Positions 26,265 through 35,309 of a DNA stretch of 64,000 nucleotides are shown one piece after another (position 1 is the first letter of the stretch; every line of letters starts with the position of its first letter). The stretch is from Myroides odoratimimus (GTDB lineage Bacteria; Bacteroidota; Bacteroidia; Flavobacteriales; Flavobacteriaceae). Below the pieces are notes generated by a model. That model had not been told where the DNA came from. It ran no database searches and saw nothing but the letters and a program-made list of their open reading frames with translations. The DNA is taken from the NCBI RefSeq assembly GCF_001485415.1, contig NZ_BCMQ01000008.1, forward strand, positions 62,001-126,000, in the 5' to 3' direction. Position numbers and translations under genes: made by a program.

Positions 26265-26639
26265 TTAGAAATCTAATAAACGATTGTTGTAATCTTTTAA
26301 GTCTTCTAAGTTATGTTTGTTATTAATGTCTTTGTATAAAGATAATAAGTACTGTAAACTTTCTAAGTCATTCTTAGATTCTTTCTCAACTGCAGTTGCC
26401 CCTTCTTCTCCTTCTTCTTCGATCGGCTCATCAGATGGTATTGCAATTAAAAAAGCTTTGTTGTTTTGAATGTGCTCATAAGCTAAACGAATAGATTTAA
26501 CTAACACTGGTTTTTCTTCAAGTAGAGCAAACTCTCTAAGTTTTTGTAAATCTGCTACAATGTTTTCTACAACAAGACCATCAGAAATTAAATCTGATTG
26601 AATCTTTTTAATCAATTTTAAAGCATTTGCGTTTTCCAC
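26265..26639 (-). CDS. conserved small soluble protein of unknown function
   Basis: This 124-residue acidic, mostly helical protein has no signal peptide or membrane segment. It reads as two helical parts joined by a Glu-rich linker (EPIEEEGEEGATAVEKE, near residues 71-88), with a C-terminal LESLQYLLSLYKDINNKHNLEDL segment. I do not recognise a named domain. It forms a single-gene unit with its own -7 box and terminator. Codon usage looks like that of the neighbours, so I take it as a native gene. Confidence 0.7.
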   Translation of the reverse strand: MENANALKLIKKIQSDLISDGLVVENIVADLQKLREFALLEEKPVLVKSIRLAYEHIQNNKAFLIAIPSDEPIEEEGEEGATAVEKESKNDLESLQYLLSLYKDINNKHNLEDLKDYNNRLLDF

Positions 26640-26674
26640 AGTAAATATCTTTTAAGTATAAAAAAATTATGGTG

Positions 26675-26682
26675 CAAAAGTA
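26675..26682 (-). promoter_or_regulatory. -7 box of the 124-residue protein gene
   Basis: Minus-strand TACTTTTG fits TAnnTTTG, 36 bases before the ATG. Confidence 0.5.
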
Positions 26683-26821
26683 AACTTTTTAGATGATTAT
26701 AGTGAAACAAAAGATGAAATATTTTGAACAAATTTTTGCAAAGTGCTGATTTTTCGTTTTTTATTTATGAATTGTTTCTTTTTTAAGATGATAGAAAGGT
26801 TTCTTATTTGTGTTATAAAAT

Positions 26822-26860
26822 AAAAAACCGCCCTTTTCATAAGAAAAGTAGCGGTTTTTT
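26822..26860 (-). terminator. terminator of the fadNAE operon
   Basis: AAAAAACCGC / GCGGTTTTTT with an inner CTTTTC/GAAAAG stem, T-rich on both strands; lies 35 bases after the fadE stop. Confidence 0.88.
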
Positions 26861-26894
26861 TCAAACAAACTAAACCAAATCGTTTGTATTCGTA

Positions 26895-28688
26895 CTAGAA
26901 TACATATTCGTTTGACTCTACCAATTTCGTTGCAATAGTTTCTCTAAGTGCATTTACATTTGGTAAGTTTACATATTTTGTAAATCTGCGTAGTCCCATT
27001 AGCATTACACGTTGTTCATCACCTTCAGCAAAAGAAGCGATACCTTCTTTTCCTTTTGCTCCGATGATATCTACAGCGTGATATAAGTATAATTGAGCCA
27101 TAGCGATTTGTTCTTTGATATTCTCTTCTCCTTTTAACTTCGCTAATTTCTCAGTTCTAAGGATAGCACTTTCTGCCATATAAATTTCAATCATCATATC
27201 AGAAGCAGCCATTAATAATGCTTGGTGTTTATCTAGGTCTGGACCATATTTTTGAACAGCACTACCAGCTACCATTAAGAAAGCTTGTTTCAGTTTGCTG
27301 ATCATTTCTTTCTCTTCTGCAAATAATTCAGAATAATCAGGTACATCAAAGCTTGGTATACTCATTAATTCATCAGCTACTTTCATAGCAGGACCTAATA
27401 AATCTACATGTCCTTTCATTGCTTTTTTGATTAACATTCCAACTGCTAGCATACGGTTAATCTCGTTTGTTCCTTCATAGATACGAGATATACGAGCATC
27501 TCTCCATGCACTTTCCATAGGTGTGTCTTCTGAGAATCCCATTCCTCCGAAGATTTGGATTCCTTCATCAGCACATGATTGAACATCTTCTGACACTGCT
27601 ACTTTAAGGATAGAACACTCAATAGCGAATTCTTCTACTCCTTTTAATTCAGCCTCTTGATGTGAATTTCCTTCAGCAACACGTTGGTTAATTCTTTCTT
27701 CAATAGAAGCAGCAGCTCTATATGAAGCAGCTTCACCTACATAAGCATTTGTAGCCATCTCTGCTAGTTTAGTGCGAATAGCACCAAAAGTAGAAATTGG
27801 TGTTTTAAATTGGATACGCTCATTAGCATATTTTACTGATTGCGTGATTAAACGGCGTTGAGAATCTAAACAAGCAGCAGCTAATTTAATACGTCCTACG
27901 TTTAATGCATTCATTGCAATCTTGAAACCATTTCCTCTTTCTGAAAGCATATTCTCCACAGGAACTTTTGTTTCACTGAAGAATACCTGACGAGTAGAAG
28001 ATGCTCTAATACCTAATTTGTGTTCTTCTTCTCCTAAAGTAATTCCATTGCTAGGATCGTTTTCTACGATAAATCCTGTGATATTTTTATCATCTTCTAT
28101 ACGTGCAAATACGATAAATACATTACAGAAACCAGCATTAGAGATCCACATTTTTTGTCCTGTGATAGAGTAGTGTTTCCCATCAGCTGATAAGACAGCT
28201 TTTGTTTTACCTGAGTTAGCATCAGATCCAGCATCTGGTTCTGTTAAACAGTAAGCACCAAACCATTCTCCTGAAGCTAATTTTGGAACGTATTTTTTCT
28301 TTTGTTCTTCGTTACCATATAATGTAATTGGCATTGTGCCAATTCCTGTATGAGCACCAAAGGCAGTTGAGAAAGAACCTGTTGCTCCTGAAATATAATC
28401 ACATACCAGCATTGTAGAAATGAACCCCATTTCTAATCCTCCATAAGCTTCTGGTACAGCAACACCTAATAATCCTAATTCTCCAGCTTTACGCATAGAA
28501 GCTTCTGTGAAAGCGTAATCTTTTTTCTCAAACTTTTCTTTGTTTGGCCATATTTCTTTATCAATGAATTCTTTTACAGAATCACGCATCATGATTTGTT
28601 CTTCTGTGAAGTCTTCAGGAGTAAATACGTCTTGGTATTTAGTTTCTTTAATTAAAAATTGTCCTCCTCTTGTGATATCTTTACTCAT
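26895..28688 (-). CDS. fadE: acyl-CoA dehydrogenase (FadE-like)
   Basis: This 597-residue FAD enzyme catalyses the first step of beta-oxidation, acyl-CoA to trans-2-enoyl-CoA. The N-terminal helical domain is followed by the mid-domain signature WFGAYCLTEPDAGSDANSGKT and KMWISNAGFCNVFIVF, and by the C-terminal four-helix bundle with the flavin contact IFGGMGFSEDTPMESAWRDARI and YEGTNEI. A C-terminal extension (about 440-597) is as in Bacillus FadE and mammalian VLCAD. It is the last gene of the marR-fadN-fadA-fadE cluster; gene order and sizes parallel B. subtilis fadNAE. Confidence 0.93.
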   Translation of the reverse strand: MSKDITRGGQFLIKETKYQDVFTPEDFTEEQIMMRDSVKEFIDKEIWPNKEKFEKKDYAFTEASMRKAGELGLLGVAVPEAYGGLEMGFISTMLVCDYISGATGSFSTAFGAHTGIGTMPITLYGNEEQKKKYVPKLASGEWFGAYCLTEPDAGSDANSGKTKAVLSADGKHYSITGQKMWISNAGFCNVFIVFARIEDDKNITGFIVENDPSNGITLGEEEHKLGIRASSTRQVFFSETKVPVENMLSERGNGFKIAMNALNVGRIKLAAACLDSQRRLITQSVKYANERIQFKTPISTFGAIRTKLAEMATNAYVGEAASYRAAASIEERINQRVAEGNSHQEAELKGVEEFAIECSILKVAVSEDVQSCADEGIQIFGGMGFSEDTPMESAWRDARISRIYEGTNEINRMLAVGMLIKKAMKGHVDLLGPAMKVADELMSIPSFDVPDYSELFAEEKEMISKLKQAFLMVAGSAVQKYGPDLDKHQALLMAASDMMIEIYMAESAILRTEKLAKLKGEENIKEQIAMAQLYLYHAVDIIGAKGKEGIASFAEGDEQRVMLMGLRRFTKYVNLPNVNALRETIATKLVESNEYVF

Positions 28689-28718
28689 AATATATTTCGT
28701 TTATTGGGTTAATAGCTT

Positions 28719-29900
28719 TTATAATAGTTCATAGATTCCTGCAGCACCTTGTCCTGTACCGACACACATCGTTACCATTCCGTATTTAGATCCACGACGT
28801 TTCATTTCATCAAATAGTTGTACTGATAGTTTAGCACCTGTACATCCTAGAGGGTGTCCTAACGCAATAGCACCACCGTTTACATTGACGATATCAGGGT
28901 TGATACCTAGTTCTCTAATTACAGCTAATGACTGAGAGGCAAAAGCTTCATTTAATTCGAATAGGTCTATATCTTTTAGTTGTAACCCAGCTTGTTTTAA
29001 AGCTTTTGGAATAGCTTTTACTGGACCAATACCCATGATGCGTGGTTCTACACCAGCTGCAGCATAATTAACCATACGAGCGATAGGCTCAATGTTTAAT
29101 TCTTTAACCATTTCTTCTGACATCACCATAACGAATGCAGCACCATCACTCATTTGAGAAGAGTTACCTGCTGTTACAGATCCATCAGCAGCAAATACAG
29201 GTCTTAGTTTTGCTAAAGCCTCAATAGAAGTTCCTGCTCTAGGGCCTTCATCTTTAGTGATTGTATATGATTTGCTATCTTTTTTACCTTTTTCGTTAAT
29301 GAATACTTCATTAATGTTGATTGGAACAATTTGATCATCAAATTTTCCATCTGCTTGTGCTTTTAAAGCTTTCATATGAGAGTTAAAAGCAAACTCATCT
29401 TGATCTTCACGAGAAACTTTAAATTGATGGGCTACCGCTTCAGCTGTTAATCCCATTCCCCAGTAGTAATCTTCGTGTCCTTCTTTTGCTACACCATAAT
29501 CAGGAGTTGGTTTGTATCCTCCCATAGGGATATAACTCATACTTTCTGCTCCTCCAGCGATAATACAATCAGCCATACCAGCTTGGATTTTAGCAACAGC
29601 CATTCCAATAGTTTCTATACCAGATGCACAGTATCTATTTACTGTAACTCCAGGTACATCATCTATTTTTAATCCCATAAGAGAGATTAGACGTCCCATG
29701 TTTAATCCTTGTTCAGCCTCAGGCATAGCGTTACCTACCATAACATCATCAATACGTGACTTGTCAAATTCAGGTAGTTTACTCATTAAATATTCAATAG
29801 TTTCAGCAGCAAGTTCATCAGGTCTTTTAAATCTGAATACTCCTTTAGGAGCTTTACCTACAGCTGTTCTATATCCTTGTACTATATATGCAGTTTTCAT
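28719..29900 (-). CDS. fadA: acetyl-CoA acyltransferase (3-ketoacyl-CoA thiolase)
   Basis: This 393-residue degradative thiolase cleaves 3-ketoacyl-CoA in the last beta-oxidation step. The nucleophilic Cys is in [12 protein letters not shown], the His base in [18 protein letters not shown], and the second Cys in [15 protein letters not shown]. Length is that of a typical thiolase subunit. It lies between fadN and fadE with gaps of about 30 bases, consistent with one operon. Confidence 0.95.
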   Translation of the reverse strand: MKTAYIVQGYRTAVGKAPKGVFRFKRPDELAAETIEYLMSKLPEFDKSRIDDVMVGNAMPEAEQGLNMGRLISLMGLKIDDVPGVTVNRYCASGIETIGMAVAKIQAGMADCIIAGGAESMSYIPMGGYKPTPDYGVAKEGHEDYYWGMGLTAEAVAHQFKVSREDQDEFAFNSHMKALKAQADGKFDDQIVPININEVFINEKGKKDSKSYTITKDEGPRAGTSIEALAKLRPVFAADGSVTAGNSSQMSDGAAFVMVMSEEMVKELNIEPIARMVNYAAAGVEPRIMGIGPVKAIPKALKQAGLQLKDIDLFELNEAFASQSLAVIRELGINPDIVNVNGGAIALGHPLGCTGAKLSVQLFDEMKRRGSKYGMVTMCVGTGQGAAGIYELL

Positions 29901-29929
29901 ATTCTTTGTCGTTTTTAATTGGTTAAAGA

Positions 29930-32335
29930 TTAGTTTCTTAATGGTTTACCATTTTTCAACATATACTGGATTCTTTCAAGAGTTTTGCGCTCTCCACATA
30001 GTGATAAGAATGCTTCTCTTTCTAGATCTAGTAAGTATTGTTCAGTCACTAAAGTAGCTTCTGATAAATCTCCTCCAGCCATAACATATGCTAATTTGTT
30101 AGCTATTTTACGATCGTGTTCAGAGATGTATTTACCAGCCATCATACTGTCAGTTCCTACTAAGAACATACCTAAAGCCTGACGACCTAGTACTTTAATA
30201 TCTTTGCGTTTAGCAGGCTGAGTGTACCCAGCTTGAGCTAATACTAAAGCCTCACGTTTCGCTTGTGCTAATTGTAAGTCTTTATTTACAACTACTACAT
30301 CTTTACCTTTTTGTAATATATTTAAGTCAAAAGCTTCTTGAGCAGAGGTAGCTACTTTCGCCATACCGATTGTTAAGAAGTGCTCTTGTAGTGTATTTAA
30401 TTCCACATCGTTTTTGCGGTATAGATCAGACGCTCTTACTGTCATCTCTTTAGAACCACCTCCACCAGGGATAAGTCCTACACCGAATTCAACCAGTCCG
30501 ATATAGGTTTCAGCAGCAGCGACTACCTTATCAGCGTGTAAGCTTAACTCACATCCACCACCGAATGTCATACCATGAGGAGCAGCAACTACTGGAATAC
30601 CAGAGTAACGCATTTTCATCATCGTATCTTGGAACGTTTTGATAGCGATATTTAATTCATCCCAATCTTGCTCTGCAGCCATCATGAAAATCATCATTAA
30701 GTTAGCACCTACTGAGAAGTTACTACCTTGGTTACCTACTACAAGTCCTTGAAAGTCTTTTTCTGCAATTTCAACAGCTTTGTTTAATCCGGCTAAAACA
30801 CCACCACCGATGGTATTCATTTTTGAGTGAAACTCTAAGTTCACAATACCATCACCTAAGTCAATAAGTGATGCTTCACTATTACCCCAAACCTTATTAG
30901 TTGTTCTAATATTATCTAAGATAATGAATGCATCTTGTCCAGGGATTGGTTCAAATGTTTTAGTGTTTTGATTGTAGAATAACTTTTTACCATTCTCTAC
31001 TTTATAGAAACTCTTTGCTCCAGATACAGCTAATTCTTTAACCCAATCAGCTACTACATATCCTTCTTTTTCGACGATAGCAATACCTTTTTCAAGACCT
31101 ACTAAGTCCCAAGTTTGGAACGGTCCATACTTCCATGCATATCCTGTACGCATCGCATCATCGATAGGGAATAGGGTATCTGTAATTTCTGGAACACGTT
31201 GAGAAACGTAAGCGAATAATGAAGCAAAGTGTTTTCTGATTAATTCACCTGCTTTTGTCTGATCTGCTAATAATAAAGCTAATTTAGCTTTAGTACCTCC
31301 AGCTTGTTTTGCTGTTTCTAGTACAGCAATCTTAGCACGTTCTAATGGACGGTATTCTAATTTTTCTAAGTCAAGAGCGAAGCGATTTGTTTTTCCCTCT
31401 TTGTCTACTTCTTTATAATAGAATCCTTTTCTAGACTTATCACCTAAGAATTTGTTTTCTAATAGGAAGTTTAAAGGTTTACTGTCTTTTACCTCTTGGA
31501 TCATAGCGTCATGAGGACAGTTTTGTTTTAAGCCATTTGTTACGTTAATAGCAGTATCAAGACCTACTAAGTCTCCTAGTTTAAATGTACCAGTCTTAGG
31601 ACGACCTAGGATAGAACCTGTTAATGTATCAGCTTCTTCAATAGTCAACCCAATCTCTTGTGCCAACTGCATTACCATCGCCATAGAGTATACACCGATA
31701 CGGTTACCGATAAAGCCAGGAGTATCTTTACATAATACAGGAGTTTTACCTAAGTATAAGCTACTATATTTTTGGAAGAATTCGATAACTTCTGGAGCTG
31801 TATGAGGACCAGGAATGATTTCGAATAATTGTAAATATCTAGGTGGGTTAAAGAAGTGTGTTCCACAGAAGTGTTTTTGGAAATCTTCTGAACGGCCTTC
31901 TACCATTAATTTCATTGGGATACCAGATGTATTAGATGTAATTAATGAACCTGGTTTTCTGTATTTCTCGATTTGCTCGAATACAGATTTCTTAATGTCT
32001 AATCTTTCGATTACCACTTCGATTACCCAGTCGCAATCTTTTATTTTTACTAAATCATCTTCTATATTTCCTGTAGCGATGCGTGAAGCAAAAGCTTGAG
32101 AATAAATAGGAGCAGGTTTAGATTTTAGTGCATTAGCTAAGTGAGTACTTGCTATTTTATTTCTAACAATCTTACTTTCTAGGGTAAGACCTTTCTTTTC
32201 CTCTTCAGGAGTTAATTCTCTAGGTACAATGTCAAGAAGCAATACTTCTAATCCGATATTTGCAAAATGACAAGCAATAGCTGATCCCATTACACCAGAT
32301 CCTACTACGGCTACCTTTTTAATTATTCTTTTCAT
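29930..32335 (-). CDS. fadN: 3-hydroxyacyl-CoA dehydrogenase/enoyl-CoA hydratase (FadN type)
   Basis: This bifunctional enzyme of about 801 residues hydrates enoyl-CoA and oxidises 3-hydroxyacyl-CoA. The NAD-binding domain comes first (KVAVVGSGVMGSAIACHFAN near the N-terminus), then two HCDH C-domains. The crotonase domain is last (VVGNQGSNFSVGANL and HGMTFGGGCELSLHAD oxyanion loops). This is the reverse of E. coli FadB/FadJ and the same as B. subtilis FadN. The start is ATG 32335, which begins MKRIIKKVAVVG; an in-frame ATG at 32404 would overlap marR and adds no known sequence. It should work with the adjacent thiolase. Confidence 0.92.
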   Translation of the reverse strand: MKRIIKKVAVVGSGVMGSAIACHFANIGLEVLLLDIVPRELTPEEEKKGLTLESKIVRNKIASTHLANALKSKPAPIYSQAFASRIATGNIEDDLVKIKDCDWVIEVVIERLDIKKSVFEQIEKYRKPGSLITSNTSGIPMKLMVEGRSEDFQKHFCGTHFFNPPRYLQLFEIIPGPHTAPEVIEFFQKYSSLYLGKTPVLCKDTPGFIGNRIGVYSMAMVMQLAQEIGLTIEEADTLTGSILGRPKTGTFKLGDLVGLDTAINVTNGLKQNCPHDAMIQEVKDSKPLNFLLENKFLGDKSRKGFYYKEVDKEGKTNRFALDLEKLEYRPLERAKIAVLETAKQAGGTKAKLALLLADQTKAGELIRKHFASLFAYVSQRVPEITDTLFPIDDAMRTGYAWKYGPFQTWDLVGLEKGIAIVEKEGYVVADWVKELAVSGAKSFYKVENGKKLFYNQNTKTFEPIPGQDAFIILDNIRTTNKVWGNSEASLIDLGDGIVNLEFHSKMNTIGGGVLAGLNKAVEIAEKDFQGLVVGNQGSNFSVGANLMMIFMMAAEQDWDELNIAIKTFQDTMMKMRYSGIPVVAAPHGMTFGGGCELSLHADKVVAAAETYIGLVEFGVGLIPGGGGSKEMTVRASDLYRKNDVELNTLQEHFLTIGMAKVATSAQEAFDLNILQKGKDVVVVNKDLQLAQAKREALVLAQAGYTQPAKRKDIKVLGRQALGMFLVGTDSMMAGKYISEHDRKIANKLAYVMAGGDLSEATLVTEQYLLDLEREAFLSLCGERKTLERIQYMLKNGKPLRN

Positions 32336-32390
32336 ATTTATTGTTCTTTGGTTTTTAATACTATTATTTAACTCTCTTAAGGTACAAAAA

Positions 32391-32828
32391 TTATTTGTCT
32401 TCAAATATACTTTTGTCGTTGATTAACTGATTGATAACTTCAGTTACTTCCATAAAGTGCTGAATTTTCTCCTCTGATATTTGAGTTCGAATTTTTTCGT
32501 TAAAGCGTTTCACTTTTGCTTTAGATAATTCTCTTTTCTCTAAGCCTAGAGGAGTTAATTTTATAATCACACCACGGCCATCATTAGGGTTCTTTTCACG
32601 TGTGATTAATTTGTTTTCTTCTAATTTTTTTAGAGTACGAGTAAGACTCGTAGCTTCCATCCCCATGTTGGGGCCTAGTAGAGTAGAAGGGGTACCTTCT
32701 TTGTCTATACTTAGTAGTGCAAATGCAAGTGACATTGTCGCATCGTATTTAGCAGCTTCTTCATTATACATTCTAGCCACTGCCTGCCATGTTGCTCTAA
32801 GTATATAATCGATTGTTGTGTTCTTCAT
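32391..32828 (-). CDS. MarR-family transcriptional regulator of the fad operon
   Basis: This 145-residue winged-helix regulator shows the MarR pattern: helical N-terminus, GMEATSLTRTLKKLEENKLI recognition helix and the wing EKNPNDGRGVIIKLTPLG. It is first in the fad cluster, 55 bases before fadN, so it likely controls fatty-acid breakdown genes and itself. A large palindrome (32856-32883) beside its -7 box is the natural operator candidate. Ligand is presumably an acyl-CoA, by analogy with other fatty-acid MarR regulators. Confidence 0.88.
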   Translation of the reverse strand: MKNTTIDYILRATWQAVARMYNEEAAKYDATMSLAFALLSIDKEGTPSTLLGPNMGMEATSLTRTLKKLEENKLITREKNPNDGRGVIIKLTPLGLEKRELSKAKVKRFNEKIRTQISEEKIQHFMEVTEVINQLINDKSIFEDK

Positions 32829-32844
32829 ACCATTTAGAATAATT

Positions 32845-32852
32845 CAAATATA
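32845..32852 (-). promoter_or_regulatory. -7 box of the marR-fad operon
   Basis: Minus-strand TATATTTG, 17 bases before the marR ATG, directly bordered by the palindrome that occupies the -33 side. Confidence 0.55.
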
Positions 32853-32855
32853 AAA

Positions 32856-32883
32856 AAAAATAGTATGCGTGCATACTATTTTT
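32856..32883. promoter_or_regulatory. 28-bp palindrome: MarR operator and/or fadD terminator
   Basis: AAAAATAGTATGC-GT-GCATACTATTTTT has perfect 13-bp arms around two bases. It lies between the marR -7 box and the end of the upstream acyl-CoA synthetase gene. A large dyad over a MarR gene's own promoter suggests an operator. On the minus strand it is followed by a T-run, so it can equally end the synthetase transcript. Both roles may be combined. Confidence 0.6.
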
Positions 32884-32917
32884 GAAATATTTCTTGATTA
32901 AGTGATTTTTTGTGTCA

Positions 32918-34693
32918 TTAACTTCTGTAAATCTTGTCGTATAAGTCTTTATGTTTCTCAAGAATAATACGTCTACGTAGTTTTAGAGTAGGGGTTAAGT
33001 GCTCACTGTCAATGCTCCACACATCAGGAGTAAGTTCGAATTTTTTCACTTGTTCCCATTTACCGAATTTTTTATTTACAGCTTCTACTTCTTCTGCAAC
33101 GCGGTCGATAACTTTTTGATTCGTTGCTATTTCTTCGTTAGTAGTACCGATATCATATCTTTTTCGACGTGCCCATTCTTTAACGAAGTCAAAATCTATC
33201 TGAATAAAAGCAGCAGGCATCTTTTCTCCTTCACCGATGACCATGATTTGTTCGATAAAGCGAGACTGTTTCATCATATTTTCAATCATCTGAGGAGCTA
33301 CATATTTACCTCCAGATGTTTTGAACATTTCTTTTTTACGGTCAGTGATGTGTAAGAAACCATCTTCGTCTATTTTACCAATGTCCTCTGTATGGAAATA
33401 TCCGTCTTTTATAACGCTATTTGTTTTTTCTTCGTCTTTAAAGTACCCCATCATCACGTTAGGAGCTTTACATAAGATCTCTCCGTCTTCCGCTATCTTT
33501 ACCTCTACATTACTTAAAGGGCGACCTACTGTTCCGAATCTCAATCCTCCATTACGAGCATCGTTTACTGATATAACAGGAGAAGTCTCAGTAAGACCAT
33601 ATCCTTCCATTACAGGAATACCAGCAGCATTGAATACTTTAGATAGGCGAGCCTGAAGTGGAGCACTACCAGAAACAATGATTTTCATTTGACCTCCTAG
33701 TCCTTCTTGCCATTTACTAAATACTAGTTTTCTAGCTATTTTTAGTTGGAAGTTATAGAAGGCGCTTCTATTATATGGTTTATATTGGAATCCTAGTTCA
33801 AGAGCCCAGAAGAAAATACGTTTTTTAATACCAGTAAGAGAAGATCCTTTAGCAAAGATTTTATCATATACTTTTTCTAATAAACGCGGTACTACTGTCA
33901 TGACATTAGGACTAACTTCTTTTAAGTTATCTCCCATTTTATCAATAGATTCCGCATAGTAAATAGAAGTACCTGAGAATTGGTAAAGATAAATCAGCAT
34001 TCTTTCAAATACGTGGCACAGTGGTAAGAAACTAAGAGCTTTATAGTGATCTTCACGTCCAAAAGGAACTCTATCCCAGCTACCTATTACATTAGATAAG
34101 ATGTTATTATGAGACAGCATCACACCTTTAGGTCTACCCGTAGTACCAGAGGTGTAGATTAGCGTAGCTAAGTGATCTGGTGTGATAGAATCTTTAATGC
34201 GATCCACTTCTTCTTGATTAGAAGTATCTCTTCCTAATTCAAGAATCTCATCAAAAGTTTTGCATCCTTCTATATGTTCAAAAGAACAAATACCTTGTAG
34301 AAGTGGTAGTTGATCTTTAACACTTATTAATTTGTTATAAATTTCTTGATCTGATACTACACAGTATTTTGCTTCTGCATGACTAAGAATGTACTGATAG
34401 TCTTCAGCTGCAATGGTAGGATAGATAGGCACATTCTGAGCGCCAATTTGTAAAATACCAATATCTAAAAGATTCCATTTAGTTTGGTTATTAGTAGAGA
34501 TGACAGCTATTTTATCATTTGCTTCTATGCCTAGACGTAGTAAGGCACGCGAAACCATATTAGCCTTATCTATATACTCCTGTGAGGATGTTTTTTCCCA
34601 TACTCCGTTCACCTTAGTAACTAAAGCTGCAGCCAGAGGAAAGTGTTCATTCTGCAAATAAGGAATATCAAAAAGTCTTGTAGGATTTACCAT
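32918..34693 (-). CDS. long-chain acyl-CoA synthetase (AMP-forming)
   Basis: This 591-residue ANL-superfamily enzyme activates free fatty acids to acyl-CoA through an acyl-adenylate, feeding the fad genes downstream. The P-loop reads TLIYTSGTTGRPKGVMLSHNN, the A5 motif GYGLTETSPV, and the hinge region HTEDIGKIDEDGFLHITDRKKE. Length and sequence resemble the Bacteroidota FAA1/FadD group. It lies upstream of marR on the same strand and is separated from it by a palindrome, so it may form its own unit. No signal peptide. Confidence 0.93.
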   Translation of the reverse strand: MVNPTRLFDIPYLQNEHFPLAAALVTKVNGVWEKTSSQEYIDKANMVSRALLRLGIEANDKIAVISTNNQTKWNLLDIGILQIGAQNVPIYPTIAAEDYQYILSHAEAKYCVVSDQEIYNKLISVKDQLPLLQGICSFEHIEGCKTFDEILELGRDTSNQEEVDRIKDSITPDHLATLIYTSGTTGRPKGVMLSHNNILSNVIGSWDRVPFGREDHYKALSFLPLCHVFERMLIYLYQFSGTSIYYAESIDKMGDNLKEVSPNVMTVVPRLLEKVYDKIFAKGSSLTGIKKRIFFWALELGFQYKPYNRSAFYNFQLKIARKLVFSKWQEGLGGQMKIIVSGSAPLQARLSKVFNAAGIPVMEGYGLTETSPVISVNDARNGGLRFGTVGRPLSNVEVKIAEDGEILCKAPNVMMGYFKDEEKTNSVIKDGYFHTEDIGKIDEDGFLHITDRKKEMFKTSGGKYVAPQMIENMMKQSRFIEQIMVIGEGEKMPAAFIQIDFDFVKEWARRKRYDIGTTNEEIATNQKVIDRVAEEVEAVNKKFGKWEQVKKFELTPDVWSIDSEHLTPTLKLRRRIILEKHKDLYDKIYRS

Positions 34694-35022
34694 ATTATCA
34701 TTAATTAGCTAACGCAAAGTACAAAAAAAATATAAGATTTCTCGTATTTAGTATGTACTTAGCAATTTTTATCTGGTTTATTTGCAATTCTCGTAGTTGA
34801 TTTTCTACTAAACTACATTATTCATTTTCTATATTGTGCTTGATGATGATTGTACTTAGAGCTTAAGTCATTGTAAATCAACTTTTATAAATATAGTAAA
34901 AAAATAAGTAGACACTTCATTATATTTTGATATAATCACTGAAAACTATTATTGAATATTAGTGTCCTTAAGAGATTGGGTATGCTGTATCGCCCTATTA
35001 TCACTATATAATTATAGTAGGT

Positions 35023-35066
35023 AAGTCCGTAGTGAGTCCGTTATGAGTCCATAGTGAGTCCGTTAT
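35023..35066. repeat. four tandem 11-bp units
   Basis: AAGTCCGTAGT, GAGTCCGTTAT, GAGTCCATAGT and GAGTCCGTTAT follow each other without gaps. Units 2 and 4 are identical; the core AGTCC is invariant. Confidence 0.9.
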
Positions 35067-35280
35067 TTATTGAGATATATCGGAGTGATATCTTACTAAT
35101 CGCGTTGTTAGTAGGGAGATGTATGTAGGAAGACAGAATGTTTTGTAAAAGAATGTTCTATCTTTAGATAAAGATTATAGAGGATTGTTGTTAGTACGAA
35201 AGGTATAATTTTTCTTAAATTTTCTTTAGTTTGGATATAAAATGCTTCTAAATGCTAATAGAAGTCCGAATAGAAATGAT

Positions 35281-35288
35281 TAAGTTTG
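35281..35288 (+). promoter_or_regulatory. -7 box of the first LtaS-like gene
   Basis: TAAGTTTG matches TAnnTTTG, 21 bases before the ATG. Confidence 0.5.
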
Positions 35289-35309
35289 TGTTTTTAAAAA
35301 AATAACAAT

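Larger units (their letters stand above)
34694..35309. other. 615-bp divergent intergenic region with 11-bp repeats
   Basis: This region lies between the divergent acyl-CoA synthetase and LtaS-like genes. It contains a 44-bp tandem array of four 11-bp units (35023-35066), a small dyad TACTAA/TTAGTA (35094-35113) and a -7 box (35281-35288). No plausible gene is seen on either strand. Confidence 0.6.

Noticed and set aside
29936..32404. Longer N-terminal extension of the FadN-type protein up to 32404
   Set aside because: The extra 23 residues match nothing in the family and overlap the marR gene; MKRIIKKVAVVG at 32335 is the normal start.
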